DNA of 64,000 nt from Apium graveolens. Lineage: Eukaryota > Streptophyta > Magnoliopsida > Apiales > Apiaceae. Below the pieces are notes generated by a model. The model was not told the DNA's origin and did no database searches. It worked only from the letters and a program-made list of their open reading frames with translations. Shown here in pieces: positions 22,398 to 34,151 of the stretch. Numbering within the stretch: position 1 is the first letter of the stretch; each line of letters starts with the position of its first letter. The stretch lies in the NCBI RefSeq assembly GCF_009905375.1, contig NC_133647.1, positions 5,582,595-5,646,594 on the forward strand, read 5' to 3'. Both the position numbers and the translations under genes were made by a program.

Positions 22398-24071
22398 TGA
22401 AAGGAATATGTCCTAAGTGCAATCATGTATTAGGATTTAGGAATAACTTTTATGTAATCTGTTTTGATTTCATTGATATTAATAAAGACTTGTTTTGTTT
22501 TTATTACGGGCTTTATCTATTTAAGTGTTTAAATAAGATATACCATAGTTTAGAGTAAAGCTTTTTAAGGATTATGATGAGATCATAATAGTGAGACCTA
22601 AAAAGATGATAACTCTAAACTTAAATAGTTCCTGGTCATAGGATTACTAACTGGTAATTAATAATCCGTAAAGATCGGTACATACTATGATTGCTTCATT
22701 ATGAAGGATGTCTGTTCTCATAGACATTTGTGTGGTGACACTATAGCTAGTATGTAGGTGCTTATTATGGAATAAGTTCACTGAACATGACTCGCACAGC
22801 TGAACAACTGATGGAGTTCACTCACGTATCAGCAGTTGTTCACATAGTGATAGTTGTACAAGTATCCTTAGACTTGAGGTCATCATAGTCATCTTGTGTA
22901 CACTGAACTATGCTTTGGTTTAGTTCTTAGTCTCCAGGGACAATTATTAGGGCTCTTCTGGGTATAGGAATTTGTACACGAAGATAGTGTATGATCAATA
23001 AAGGATCTACCCCTTCCAGTGAAGGAAGCGAATGTTCAAGACTGATCCACTTATGCTAGTTCAGGAATCTCTGGCCAGAGTAAATGAAATTAGAAAGGAG
23101 TTTCTAATTTGCATAAAACTACGCATAGTAAATGGTAAGCAAAGTGATTGAATTAGATAGGCTTGACACGAGATCCATGCCTTGTATTTAATCGGGACAT
23201 TGTAGGGTAGAAGGAGTTTATTGTACGGTAACTATTCACTGAATAGGTTCTTCATATTCTAAGCAGTGAATTCATATTATCCGGATAATCGCGATATGCT
23301 GAGAAGTATCCCTCACGATGTAGAATAAATGTGATTAATTAATTAATCATATTTAATAAATTAGAGAATTTATATAAATAATGATAAAATAGTTTTATTA
23401 TTATTTATTTCTACTACCGGCTTAATATTGAACCTACAGGGTCACACCATAAAAAGATAATGATTTAATGGTGGAGAAATTAATTAATAATGGCTAAATA
23501 ATTATTTATTTGTGAAATAAATAATTAATTGGAAAATTTAATAATTGATTAAATGAGATTTAATTGATTATAAATTAATTAAGAAAAGTTCTTAATATTA
23601 TTAATTAAGGATTTAATTTTTGGAAATTAAATCAAGAGAGAGAATTATTTCTAAAGTGTTTAGAAAAAGCATTAATGATTAAAAGGTGTTTTAATTATTA
23701 ATGAGAATAATAAATGGGATAATAATAATAATATTTATGGGAAAATTTCAGCTGAAAATTTTGCCTATAAATACACTATTATAGACCCTATTTTATTCTA
23801 ACCCACATCAAACCCGAAAACCCAAAAAGTTTAGAAAACCCAATTCTCTCCACCTCCTTCCTCCTCCTTAACATCGTTTTCTTGGTGGATACCGGTGGAG
23901 TGCTTCACACTTGAGGAGCAACTGCTAAGGATCTCTGATCGTTGTCTCCGAATTATTTTTAAAGGTTAGATTCGATCCCTCGAATTTTTATTCACGATTT
24001 ATATTCTTTTATTTGGATTTTGTATGTGTAAAAGTGTTTTGCCATGACCCCGCTGCGTTAAAAATCTAACA
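22398..24071 (+). repeat. 3' LTR of copia copy B
   Basis: Begins TGAAAGGAATATG after the polypurine tract ACAAGTGGGAGAT (22385-22397) and ends ...AAAATCTAACA. The last bases show one change from the 5' LTR end (TCC to TCT). Confidence 0.93.
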
Positions 24072-24985
24072 ATATATACACGTATATATATATACATTTC
24101 ATACACTCCTTGAAAACTCTGTTATGAAAATTATAAACAGAGTTGTAATATCCAATGAATTTGGAAAGGAGAAAACCTTGGCATAAACCTGATATCTTGC
24201 TGATCAGGAAAAAATACCAATAAGTAACCTTTTCTACTAGTAGATGGACGAATTCCCCACTAGTCATTACCCTGGCCGCAATAGGACCTTATGCTGGACT
24301 GCCACTCAGCCACTTACGCATTTGATGGACTCCCACTGAGCCACTTATACTTTCATGGACGCTCGCTGAGCCCATGTTGCTTATGCCGACTCAAATAGAT
24401 GAACTTACTTCCCGAACGATGGGCAAGTAATCAAGATGTTTTCTCAAAACCGCAACCTCGTTGCGAATGTAAAATACACCACTGAGCCCGATCCCTCAGG
24501 TTTTGAGCGAGTATTTAAATCCCCTTCGAAAGGAAGATCTTAAATATAAAAATGAGTTTTGGGATCCGCTCTAACTTTTAAAAATCATTTTGAAGACTCG
24601 AAAATATTTTTAAGAATGTTTGGAGTAATGCTGATTTAATGAAATAAATCAGTCCCGATATATTAGAAAATATCTGAATATTATAATTTAAATAATATTC
24701 CCAAAAGGATAATCCTTATAAAAATAATTGAAGTAGAAGTTTTAAAACTCATACTTGAAATGAATAATAAATAACCAAAGATATACTTATACGAAAGTAC
24801 GATCTTTATTTGAATAATCGAAAATAAGTTTGATTATCAAAACATCATTCTTTAATAAAATAAAGAATATTATTTAATAAATAAGCGGAGTCATAAGTCC
24901 TCGAATGAATATTCAAAATAATATTCATTAAACAAAATAAAGTTATTGAATAAACCTTATTCGATTAATAGTTTTGGAAACTAAT

Positions 24986-25030
<45 letters not shown>

Positions 25031-26082
25031 TATACCCGGGAACATCGTCTCCTGGTTTAGAAAAATGTTCACCTTTGGGTCCCTTTTACCAAGGGTGTAC
25101 GCAACTACTGCTTATCTCTAGCATAGGTATTATGCAACTTATAAGCATTTGAATCAACAATTAGATATCAAAATTACGAAACATGCATGCATATAAACCA
25201 CATCAGCATGCTCCAATATATCGCAAGATTTGCTAATAACCATCATGCATCTATCACAAGATAATGCATATACATATATACATCACAACAACAGTATAAC
25301 GGGTAGAAAACTTGCCTGAGTGTTCCCGGATAGACTTAAGCTTAGAGTGGGTCCGATAACCTATGAACAACAACATAAGTCGGAATTAAACTCCGGTCGC
25401 TTAAGAAACTAGACTTTAACCAATTGAACCCTAACGTTCGCTTACGGTCACTTCTACGCTTAACGAATCACATAAGTCATTCGAGTACCCTCGGCTCCAC
25501 CATTTTTAATAAATTAACTATTAAGAATTTTAAGGCGATTCTTTCGCGAGTACCCTACCAACTGCCTAATCCACTTTATGTAATTGTTTCATACTCCAAT
25601 TAGTCATTTAAGGGCCTTAACCAAGGTTTTAAAGTAAGGCAAAGGGTAATGGTTCGTTCGCGAAACGCCGTTACTTAAAACGGTCGTTTCTCCTAAACCG
25701 TACATCGGATTCAAGCGAACCACATATCAAAACGAAGCTCGTAACATGAACTATCTAAAAATGGCAATGGTCAGAATCTAACAGTGAGTTCACGGGTCCT
25801 GAAGTTAAGAACAAAACAGTCTAAGGTAAATCGGGTATTACGACGGCTATGTTTACGCGATTTCCCAAATTTTACCATTCCAAATCATATCAATCCAACT
25901 ACCAATCAACAACAATTTAAGATACACATCAATGCTACTGGTTTCAGTCATAATAAGCCCAAGAATCTCAATTTAATCCAATATCATACTATCTTCAAAT
26001 TTAACCAACTACTAAATCAAACAAGGTTCAATTCATGCTTAAACATTTAAACTACTACTCCTCCATTAACAATCATCAACAC
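24072..26082 (-). repeat. 5' LTR of the Tekay-type element, piece 3
   Basis: Continues the LTR from the ATATA duplication (24072-24076) to the AACAC duplication (26078-26082). From about 25267 it matches bases 1-806 of the left LTR. It holds a three-unit tandem repeat (24295-24386) and an AT microsatellite (about 24984-25028). The part around 24080-24420 differs from the corresponding part of the solo LTR (about 37030-37500), so the two LTRs belong to different subfamilies. No gene is seen. Confidence 0.87.
24295..24386. repeat. Three-unit, about 31-bp tandem repeat in the LTR
   Basis: Units start TGGACTGCCACTCAGCC (24295), TGGACTCCCACTGAGCC (24326) and TGGACGCTCGCTGAGCCC (24356); the third is the most diverged. 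I do not see it in the solo LTR at 36071-40309. Confidence 0.75.
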
Positions 26083-26693
26083 TGTTAGATATATTTGATA
26101 ATATCATGCCTAATATAATTTATGTTTAGATTTCTGATCTTACTTAACAGGACAAAACAGTACTTAACTGTTGATCAATACTTATACTGGAAGTCAGGAC
26201 TTAAGGATATCAGTACTTATATTATCAGGAGATAATCATCAGAAGTTAGATATCAGAACTTAAGAGCTGAAGGACGATCAGATAAGGACAGTAGCTGATT
26301 AATGGAAAGAAGATCGAGATAAACATAAGAAGAGATATGCATGAAGAAGGAGTTCCGTGAAGAATGGAATACTTGGATGAAAAGATATCTGATTGATATG
26401 TTTTAGGAAGCAGAATTATATTCCATATCAATTAGCGATTATCTTGTAACTGTGTAGTATATAAACACAGACATAGGGTTTACACTATAAGTATTATCAT
26501 ATTCGAGAAGATTATTCATTGTAACCCTAGCAGCTCTCGTGATATTTGTTCATCACTGAGAGGTAACAGTTCCATACTGTAACCGAGTTTATTGTTTCAA
26601 TAAAGTTTGTTTTCTGTTACTTAATATATTAAAGTTCGATTTGATTGTATTATACACTGTATTCACCCTCTCTACAGTGTGTGTGACCTAACA
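26083..26693 (+). repeat. 5' LTR of the SIRE-like element
   Basis: TGTTAGATATATTTG ... GTGTGACCTAACA. It holds a TATA box TATATAAA (26458-26465) and a polyadenylation signal AATAAA (26599-26604), so promoter and RNA end signals are both in place. Confidence 0.95.
26458..26465 (+). promoter_or_regulatory. LTR TATA box of the SIRE-like element
   Basis: TATATAAA, conserved in the 3' LTR, with a poly(A) signal about 135 bases downstream in the same LTR. Confidence 0.65.
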
Positions 26694-26695
26694 AG

Positions 26696-26707
26696 TGGTA
26701 TCAGAGC
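26696..26707 (+). other. tRNA-iMet primer-binding site (SIRE-like element)
   Basis: TGGTATCAGAGC, a full 12-base match to the initiator tRNA-Met complement, two bases after the LTR end. Confidence 0.92.
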
Positions 26708-26749
26708 TTATCTGTTAACACACATACAGTTAAAGATCCAAACACAATC

Positions 26750-29083
26750 ATGTCGGACACAGAAACTCCAACTAAGCCTACCAAAACTGAGGAACCACCA
26801 AAGACACAAATTCAGAGTCGGTATGAGACCATCAGAGTTCCCATACTGAGACCATCTGAATATCCCATATGGAAGGTAAGGATGACCATGTTCCTGGAAG
26901 CAACAGATCCAGAATACCTTGATAGAATCAAGGAAGGGCCTCACAAACCAACCAAGCTCGCAGTTGCAGTTGCAGGTGAAGCAGCAAAGACCGTACCAAA
27001 GGAGAAGAGTGATTATACTGCTGAAGATATAGCATCAATTGCTAAGGATGCTAAGGTACGACACTTACTGCATAGTGCCATTGATAATGTAATGTCAAAC
27101 AGGGTAATCAACTGCAAGACTGCTAAGGAGATATGGGATGCTCTGGAAACAAGGTGTCAAGGAACTGACACAATTAAGAAGAACAGGAAGACAATACTCA
27201 CTCAAGAGTATGAATATTTTGACTCAAGGACTAATGAGTCATTGAATGATTTATATGATAGATTTGTCAAACTTTTGAATGATTTGTCATTGGTTGATAA
27301 AGAGTATGATCTTGAAGATTCAAACCTTAAATTTCTGTTAGCTCTTCCTGAATGCTGGGATTTGAAGGCAACGACAATAAGAGACAACTACAATCTTGAT
27401 GAAACAACTCTTGATGAAATCTATGGAATGCTCAAGACTCATGAGCTTGAGATGGAACAAAGAAGCAAGAGGAAAGGAGGAAAGTCAAGGACAGTTGCTC
27501 TTAAGGCTGAAGAAGAATCCCCCAAAGCAGCTTCCTCAAGGAAAGACAAGGGTAAAGCTCTTGTCATAAAGTCTGAAACTGAGTCATCAAGTTCTGAAAG
27601 TGATGATAACTCAGATTCTGAAAGCTTGCCTGAGACTGATGCTGATGAGGAGATGATGAAGCTGAGTGCTCTTATGGTGAAAGGAATCACAAAGATTGCA
27701 TACAGGAAGTTCAGGAAGGGAACGAAGTTTTTCAGGAAAGGCATAAGTTCTGATAAGAAGAATTTCAGAAGATCTGAAGGCAGAAGAGGAAAGTCTGATA
27801 GAGGAGATTATACCAATGTTAAATGCTATAACTGTGGTGAGAAAGGCCACATATCTCCTGATTGCAAAAATGCAAAGGGTGACAAAGGCAAGGCTCTTGT
27901 CACAAAGCAGAAAAATTGGACAGACACCTCAGACTCTGAAAGTGAGGAGAACTATGCATTGATGGCCAATGCTGATAAAGAAAGTGCTGATAGCAGTTCT
28001 GAAGCTGCTGAAACAAAGGTACCTCAGACTACTTATGCTTTTCATACTGATGATATTAATGAGTTGAGAAGATATCTTAAAACCATGTTTGTGAGTTATA
28101 GAGATCAAACTTTAACTTGTGAAAGATTAACTTCTGAAAATCTTGCTTTTAAGAAAATAAATGATTTCTTAGAAAAAGAGTTAGTCATGTTCCATCAAAC
28201 TCAGAAGGATAGAGATGATGCTTTTTAATATTAGGGATAAAGTGCTAAAAATGAATGAATCTCTAAAAACTGAGTTAGAAAAGGAAAGAGAGATTATCAG
28301 GACTTGGACTAACTCTGGCAAAACAACTCAAAATTTGCTAAGTAGTGGAAACTGGAAAGAAGGCTTAGGTTATGGAGAAGATAAAAATGATAAAGGAACT
28401 GAAGAAATTAAGCTTGTTGTTAAGCAAAAGCCAAAGTTAAAACCTGTTAAGTTTGTAACTGTAAAGTCTGAAAATGAGAAATCAGAAGTTAAAGAGGAAT
28501 CAACTTCTGACAAACTAAAACAGGAAAAGACAGCTGAAGTGAACATAGGCTTAATGACGAAGAAGCAGCTTAAGCATAATCTGAAAGATGTTAAGAATGC
28601 AAATAAGGTAAAATCACCTAGAAAAATAGGAATGGAAAGGAAGGTGTGAATAAAAGCAATGATTATAAACCTGTTCCTGATGCTCCTAGGAAAACATGTC
28701 ATAACTGTGGAAGTTCTAACCATCTAGCTTCTTTTTGCAGGAAGAATAAGAATATTAACTCCTTACCTTCAAAATCAGGAGTTAAAAGTCAGTCTGTTAG
28801 ATACAAACCACAAAATCCTTGTTTTCATTGTGGTAGTTTATGGCATTCCATTTATACTTGTAAGGAATATCATAGTTTGTACTATGATTATTATCAAATT
28901 AAACCTTCTTTGAAGAAAGTTTCCATTGTTCCTTCTAGTGTAAATTCTGATTCAAAGTCTGATAGTGTAAGTTCTGATAAGAAAAATGTTAACATAAACT
29001 CTGATGCTAAATCCGCTGCAAATGTTAACAAACTTAATAAGGCCAAAGGATCCAAGCAAGTCTGGGTCCTTAAAACTAATAAT
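26750..29083 (+). pseudogene. gag: Gag of the SIRE-like element, with a local frameshift
   Basis: Starts at ATG 26750. Residues about 25-240 form a copia gag domain (PSEYPIWKVRMTMFLEA, then a long helical region with AKEIWDALETRC and LNDLYDRFVKLLNDLS). Ser/Glu/Lys-rich linkers follow. There are three CCHC knuckles: CYNCGEKGHISPDC (residues 359-372), then CHNCGSSNHLASFC (from about 28698) and CFHCGSLWHSIYTC (from about 28819). The first frame stops at 28226. A coiled, charged segment (28215-28649) continues in the +1 frame, and the original frame resumes from about 28640, so two compensating indels lie at these points. The frame then runs to TAA at 29084. It would bind and package the element RNA. 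Confidence 0.85.
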
Positions 29084-29098
29084 TAATGGTCTTTGTGA
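29084..29098 (+). other. Gag-pol junction with two in-frame stops
   Basis: TAA at 29084-29086 and TGA at 29096-29098 lie in the same frame as both gag and pol, three codons apart. GATTGCAG just before the pol segment resembles a splice acceptor. SIRE elements are known for a stop between in-frame gag and pol; a double stop is less usual. It could be a native readthrough or splice site, or decay. Confidence 0.55.
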
Positions 29099-32000
29099 TT
29101 GCAGGGCAACAGGAAAAATATTCTAGTTCTGGACAGTGGATGTTCAGGACATATGACTGGAAATAAGGCCCTGCTATCAAACTTTATGGAGAAAGCTGGC
29201 CCAAGTGTTTCTTACGGAGATGGCAACATTGGAAAAACATTGGGATATGACAATATCAATCTTGGAAATGTCATAATTAAAGAAGTAGCTCTGGTCTCAG
29301 GACTTAAACACAATCTACTGAGTATAAGTCAAATCTGTGACAGAGGTTATCATGTTGATTTCTTTGAAGAACACTGTGAAATTGTGAGTAAATCTAAAGG
29401 CAAAGTTGTTTTGAAAGGATACAGGCGTGGTAACATTTATGAAGCTAAGCTTTCAACAACTACTGATGGTTCTGCAATCTGTCTGATGAGTAGAGCATCA
29501 ATTGAAGAAAGCTGGAATTGGCACAAGAAACTCCCTCATTTAAATTTCAACAATATAAATGAACTGGTCAAGAAAAATCTTGTGAGAGGACTGCCAAAGT
29601 CAGTATTTGCTCCTGATGGCCTTTGTGATTCCTATGAGAAGGCCAAACAAAGAAAATCTTCATTCAAGAGCAAGACTGAATCATCAATTCTTGATCCTTA
29701 TCATCTACTACATGTTGATCTATTTGGTCCAGTAAATGTCATGTCTATTGCAAAGAAGAAATATGCATTGGTCATAGTGGATGAGTTCACCAGATACACA
29801 TGGGTGTATTTCTTGCACACAAAAAGTGAAACTGCATCTATATTGATTGATCATGTCAAACATTTGGATAAATTGGTCAAAGATTCTGTGAAAATTTTAA
29901 GGAGTGATAATGGAACTGAGTTCAAGAATTTGATAATGTAAGGGTTCTGCAAAAACCATGAAATAAAGCAAGAATTTTCTGCTCCTGGAACTCCACAGCA
30001 AAATGGAGTTGTTGAAAGGAAGAATAGAACTCTCATTGAAGCTGCACGTACAATGCTTGAAGAAGCAAAGCTTCCAACCTATTTCTGGGCTGAAGCTGTG
30101 CAGACTGCTTGTTTTACTCAAAATGCAACACTCATTAACAAGCATGGAAACACACCATATGAGATGGTGAAGAAAAAGAAGCCAAATCTGAAATACTTTC
30201 ATGTATTTGGATGCAAGTGTTTTGTTCTCAAGACTCATCCTGAACAGCTATCTAAGTTTGATTTAAAAGCTGATGAAGAAATCTTTGTTGGATATCCACT
30301 TTCCACAAAAGCCTTCAGAGTCTATAATTTGAGGACAAAAGTGGTCATGGAATCCATCAATATCTCTTTTGATGAAAAGAAGATTACTGGTCTTGAAGAT
30401 TTCATTGACCATGATCAGCTGAGATTTGAAAATGAAGACTCAAATCCTGATACTGAAAATCCTGATAGTCTAAGTCCTGATACTGTAAATTCTGATGGAT
30501 TAAACTCTGATGTTATTGAAACTGTGGTGACTACGTCAAAGGAAGATGCACCTATGCAGGGGGAGCATACTCAAGATCCTACCACATCTCAAGAAACTTC
30601 AGAACATACATCCGGCTCTTCAACTTCTGATTCGTCAAGTTCTGATAAGCCAAGTTCTGATAGTGCTGAAAATCTAAATACTGAAGAATCCAACTCAGAG
30701 AGCATAGTTTCAGGGGGAGCATCAGAAAATGAAAATGAAGACAGCATGGATCATGGGGGAGCATCCAGTTCTAGAGAAAACCTTCCATCTGCAAGGAAGT
30801 GGACAAAATCACATACACCTGATTTGATAATTGGAAATCCTGATGCAGGTGTCAGAACTAGAACAGGTACTTCAAATGAATATCTCTACAATTCTTTTCT
30901 CTCTCAGACTGAGCCAAAGAAAGTGGAAGAAGCTCTTCAAGATGCTGATTGGGTGCAAGCAATGCAGGAAGAGTTAAATGAATTTGAAAGAAACAAAGTC
31001 TGGACCCTAGTGCCAAGACCAAAGAATAGATCTGTTATTGGTACAAAGTGGGTAATCAGAAACAAAACTGACAGTGATGGCATAATTACAAGAAATAAGG
31101 CAAGGCTGGTTGCAAAAGGATATTCTCAACAGGAGGGAATTGATTATGATGAAACATTTGCACCAGTTGCTAGGTTAGAAGCCATAAGGATATTTTTGGC
31201 TTATGCTACTCACAAAAAGTTTACTGTCTTTCAAATGGATGTGAAAAGTGCTTTTCTCATTGGAGAATTGGAGGAGGAGGTATATGTTGAACAACCTCCA
31301 GGCTTTGTAGATTCCAAACATCCAGATTATGTCTAAAGGCTTGATAAAGCACTTTATGGACTTAAGCAAGCTCCTAGAGTATAGTATGAGACTTTAGCTC
31401 AGTTTCTTCTGGAAAGTGGATTCAACAGAGGAACAATAGACAAAACACTGTTCTACCTCAACCATGGAAAGGACTTACTTCTGGTCCAGATTTATGTTGA
31501 TGATATCATTTTTGGGTCTACAAATGACAGACTTTGCAAGAAGTTTGCCAAACTAATGCAGTCAAAATATCAGATGAGTATGATGGGGGAACTTAGCTAT
31601 TTTCTGGGCCTTTAAGTCAAGCAGAATGAAGAAGGCACTTTTATATGTCAAAATAAGTACACCAGAAACTTGCTGAAGAAATTTGGAATGCAAGATTGTT
31701 CAAGTGCATCCACTCCCACGACCACTGCAACAAAACTGGATAAGGATACTGGTAAATCAGTAGATATTACTGATTACAGAGGTATGATTGGCTCTCTACT
31801 CTATCAAACTGCTAGTAGACCTGATATCATGTATGCTACCTGTCTTTGTGCAAGATTTCAAGCAGATCCAAGAGAACCTCACTTAACAGCTGTGAAAAGA
31901 ATCTTTAAGTATCTTAAAGGAACAGATGATCTGGGATTGTGGTATCCTAGAGAATCAGATTTTAAACTAATAGGTTACTCAAATGCAGATTTTGCAGGTT

Positions 32001-32449
32001 GCAAAATTGACAGGAAAAGCACAAGTGGAAGTTGCCAATTCCTTGGAGGCAGATTGGTTTCTTGGTTCAGCAAGAAACAAAAGTCAATTTCCACATCAAC
32101 TGCTGAAGCAGAGTATATTGCTGCAGGAAGCTGTTGTGCACAGATTCTTTGGATGAAGAATCAGTTACTGGATTATGGGTTAACATACTTCAAAATCCCT
32201 ATTTACTGTGATAATCAGAGTGCTATTGCTATGACAGGTAATCCAGTTCAACACTCTATGACAAAGCACATCAGCTTTAGGTACCACTTCATAAGGGAAC
32301 ATGTGGATGAAGGTACAGTAGAATTGTACTTTGTTCCAACAGATCAACAACTAGCAGATATCTTCACAAAACCACTGTGTGAAGCCACTTTTACAAGATT
32401 GGTAAATGAACTTGGAATGATTTCAGGTTCTTTCTCTAAATCTGCTTAG
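29099..32449 (+). pseudogene. pol: Pol of the SIRE-like element (protease, integrase, RT, RNase H) with four stops
   Basis: One reading frame is kept for 3.3 kb. Protease: VLDSGCSGHMTG with D-S-G at 29132-29140. Integrase: zinc His in WHKKLPH (29522-29539) and CDSY, where the last Cys codon is Tyr (29633-29635); catalytic HVDLFGP, RSDNGTEF and [28 protein letters not shown] and YVDD at 31493-31504. RNase H: STSTAEAEY, CDNQSAIA and ADIFTKPL, ending at 32449. Stops interrupt at 29939 (TAA), 31334 (TAA), 31382 (TAG, expected Trp) and 31613 (TAA, expected Gln). An acidic Ser-rich insert lies between integrase and RT (about 30430-30780). The order protease-integrase-RT-RNase H defines Ty1/copia. 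Confidence 0.92.
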
Positions 32450-33797
32450 TCTTGTTCTGTATTATCAGAATTTATGATCAGTATTTACAGAATTTAATCT
32501 CGTTGTGTATTCTGTGATTAATTGACAAATGTTTTTAAGTACTGACTGCTGTCTGATATATGTTTCTAAACTCTGATAAGTGATATGTCTGTCTAAGTAA
32601 CCATTCAATCCTATGAGGATAACTGTGCTAGATACTGACTTACTAGTCTTCAATAAACAAATGATCCCATGTAAGAAGTAATTATTTCTGTGGAAATCTT
32701 ATGACACTAGCAAATTCTTATAATTGAGCTTAGTTGAGTTTACTTTGTTTATCTTATTACTAAGTCACAAATTAGAATAATGCTACTCATCTGTTAAGTT
32801 CTGGTACTAGTAAAACTGCTGGATGTACTAAGTGCTGATAAACCTCACTTATAAAAAGAAAAATCAAAAGGATCAAAGAATAAAATCAGGTACTCCTTTG
32901 AGATCTAGAGTAAAAATGTGGAAGGGAAAACCCAAGTGCATTGCTGGTATTAAGTAAATATGCATTAGAAAAGCAAAATATTTTCTTGGTGACTTTTCAC
33001 ACTCTATGATTACTGGAGAAATACTCTGATAATAGCATAAATTCTGATAAGCAGTCGTGACTCACTTACACTGAGGAGCCACTGTAAAATAGAATTTAAA
33101 AAGATGCATAAAATTAGCACAAAACAGTTGAGGTGGACTCAAGCATGAACTCATTCATTATTAGGTTTCAGGATAATGACAGCTCTTTAGCAAAATTTTA
33201 GTTATGCCTTATTTCTAAGATATACTGAAGTGAATCAGACTTTACTCTTTGTCTGCTATTTAGCTTGATGCACACACTAATCACTCCATCTGAATGATGA
33301 AAATTACTGTGGTGGTCTATGTTGTTTTAGATAAACAGTCATTGTGTCATTTTGCACTAACTCTGGGGCCAAGTTCTGGTTGCATATTCTGACGATTAAG
33401 TTCTGAAGAGTATAACTCAGCACTTGTATGAGGATTTACTTAGATAGGCATTCCTTTTTCGAGTTAACAAATTATGTTCTGATGACTGTTAAGTTCTGAA
33501 ATAAGTCTAAGTTCTGATATTACAGTCTAATTCTTTACTTGACTTATCTGTGGATAAAATTTGATAATAGTCTTGGTACAAACTAGAACATGGGAAGTGG
33601 AAAATTAATAGTCACTATGGTTAGGATTAATGGTACTCGTACTTGAACAGTCAACTTTTACTTGTGTCTTGTGCGCATTCAACCATGTTTTCTCTTTCCA
33701 ATGAATGTTATTCTTTTTCCAAGTCTGGGGAGACGAGGTAGAATTAATTCTACCTGTCAGCATTAAAAACCTTTATGTCTCCTGGCATTCTCTTGCC
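32450..33797 (+). other. Gene-free stretch after pol of the SIRE-like element
   Basis: About 1.35 kb without a convincing reading frame. It is dotted with CTGATA, usually as TTCTGATA or TCTGATA (for example near 32555, 32575, 33030, 33048 and 33514). The same word recurs in the coding parts of this element. The function is unknown. Confidence 0.6.
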
Positions 33798-33805
33798 TAT
33801 ATAAA
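33798..33805 (+). promoter_or_regulatory. Internal TATA box before the small ORF
   Basis: TATATAAA stands 84 bases before ATG 33882, in a context GCC-TATATAAA-CAG typical of plant promoters. About 75 bases of CT-rich, ATG-free leader follow. Inferred from motif and spacing. Confidence 0.45.
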
Positions 33806-33881
33806 CAGCCTCTTCACATCAGCCTTCCCATCAAATTCTTTCTCACAAACTTACCTTCATACTTTTTCTTTCAAAAACACA

Positions 33882-34151
33882 ATGGTCAGATACAACATGT
33901 TTTTGAACTACCAAAACTTCAATATGGAGCTAGGCTGTGCCGACTGGCAGCAGGAATGGCACGTCACGACCATTCCTGAGGAGATATGGGACTCTGTCCC
34001 ACAAGAGGTACTGACCTACCTCCTGTTCTTCAATATGGACTACCATCGCCATCTAGAGCGATTGGAGGAGGAAAGGCTGGAAGCTCTCCGCCAGCAAGAG
34101 CGAATCATCCGACTCGCCATTCTGTTTGTCGAGAGTAGGAAGAAGAAATGA
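33882..34151 (+). CDS. Small acidic/basic helical protein of the SIRE-like element (89 residues)
   Basis: I take ATG 33882 as the start; the frame is open upstream to 33705, but the TATA box at 33798 and the leader argue for the inner Met. The protein begins MVRYNMFLNYQNF, carries a W-rich middle (ADWQQEWHVTTIPEEIWDS), then a long charged helix RHLERLEEERLEALRQQER and a basic end ESRKKK. No signal peptide or membrane segment is visible. I do not recognise the family. It lies between pol and the long third ORF and is not damaged, unlike gag and pol. The following sequence (34155-34330) looks like a 3' untranslated region, with an AATGAAA-like signal near 34309. Confidence 0.5.
   Translation: MVRYNMFLNYQNFNMELGCADWQQEWHVTTIPEEIWDSVPQEVLTYLLFFNMDYHRHLERLEEERLEALRQQERIIRLAILFVESRKKK

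Larger units (their letters stand above)
16056..24071 (+). mobile_element. Non-autonomous Ty1/copia element, copy B (plus strand)
   Basis: The target duplication ATATA is perfect (16051-16055 and 24072-24076). Two full LTRs of about 1.68 kb differ by roughly 27 substitutions by eye. Order: 5' LTR, primer-binding site, 1.87-kb leader, broken gag-protease, decayed pol, polypurine tract, 3' LTR. It is the same family as copy A, in inverted orientation, and shares all its pol deletions. Unlike copy A it keeps the primer-binding site but has lost the open gag. Confidence 0.93.

Noticed and set aside
24984..25028. AT microsatellite as a matrix-attachment or origin signal
   Set aside because: Simple AT repeats are common in these LTRs and nothing else supports such a role.
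26246..26431. Minus-strand frame in the SIRE LTR, also at 43187-43372
   Set aside because: It occurs in both LTRs only because the LTRs are copies. It crosses promoter sequence and has no recognisable protein features.
33705..33881. Upstream extension of the small ORF to 33705
   Set aside because: The TATA box at 33798 and the leader lie inside this extension. The inner ATG at 33882 is the better start.
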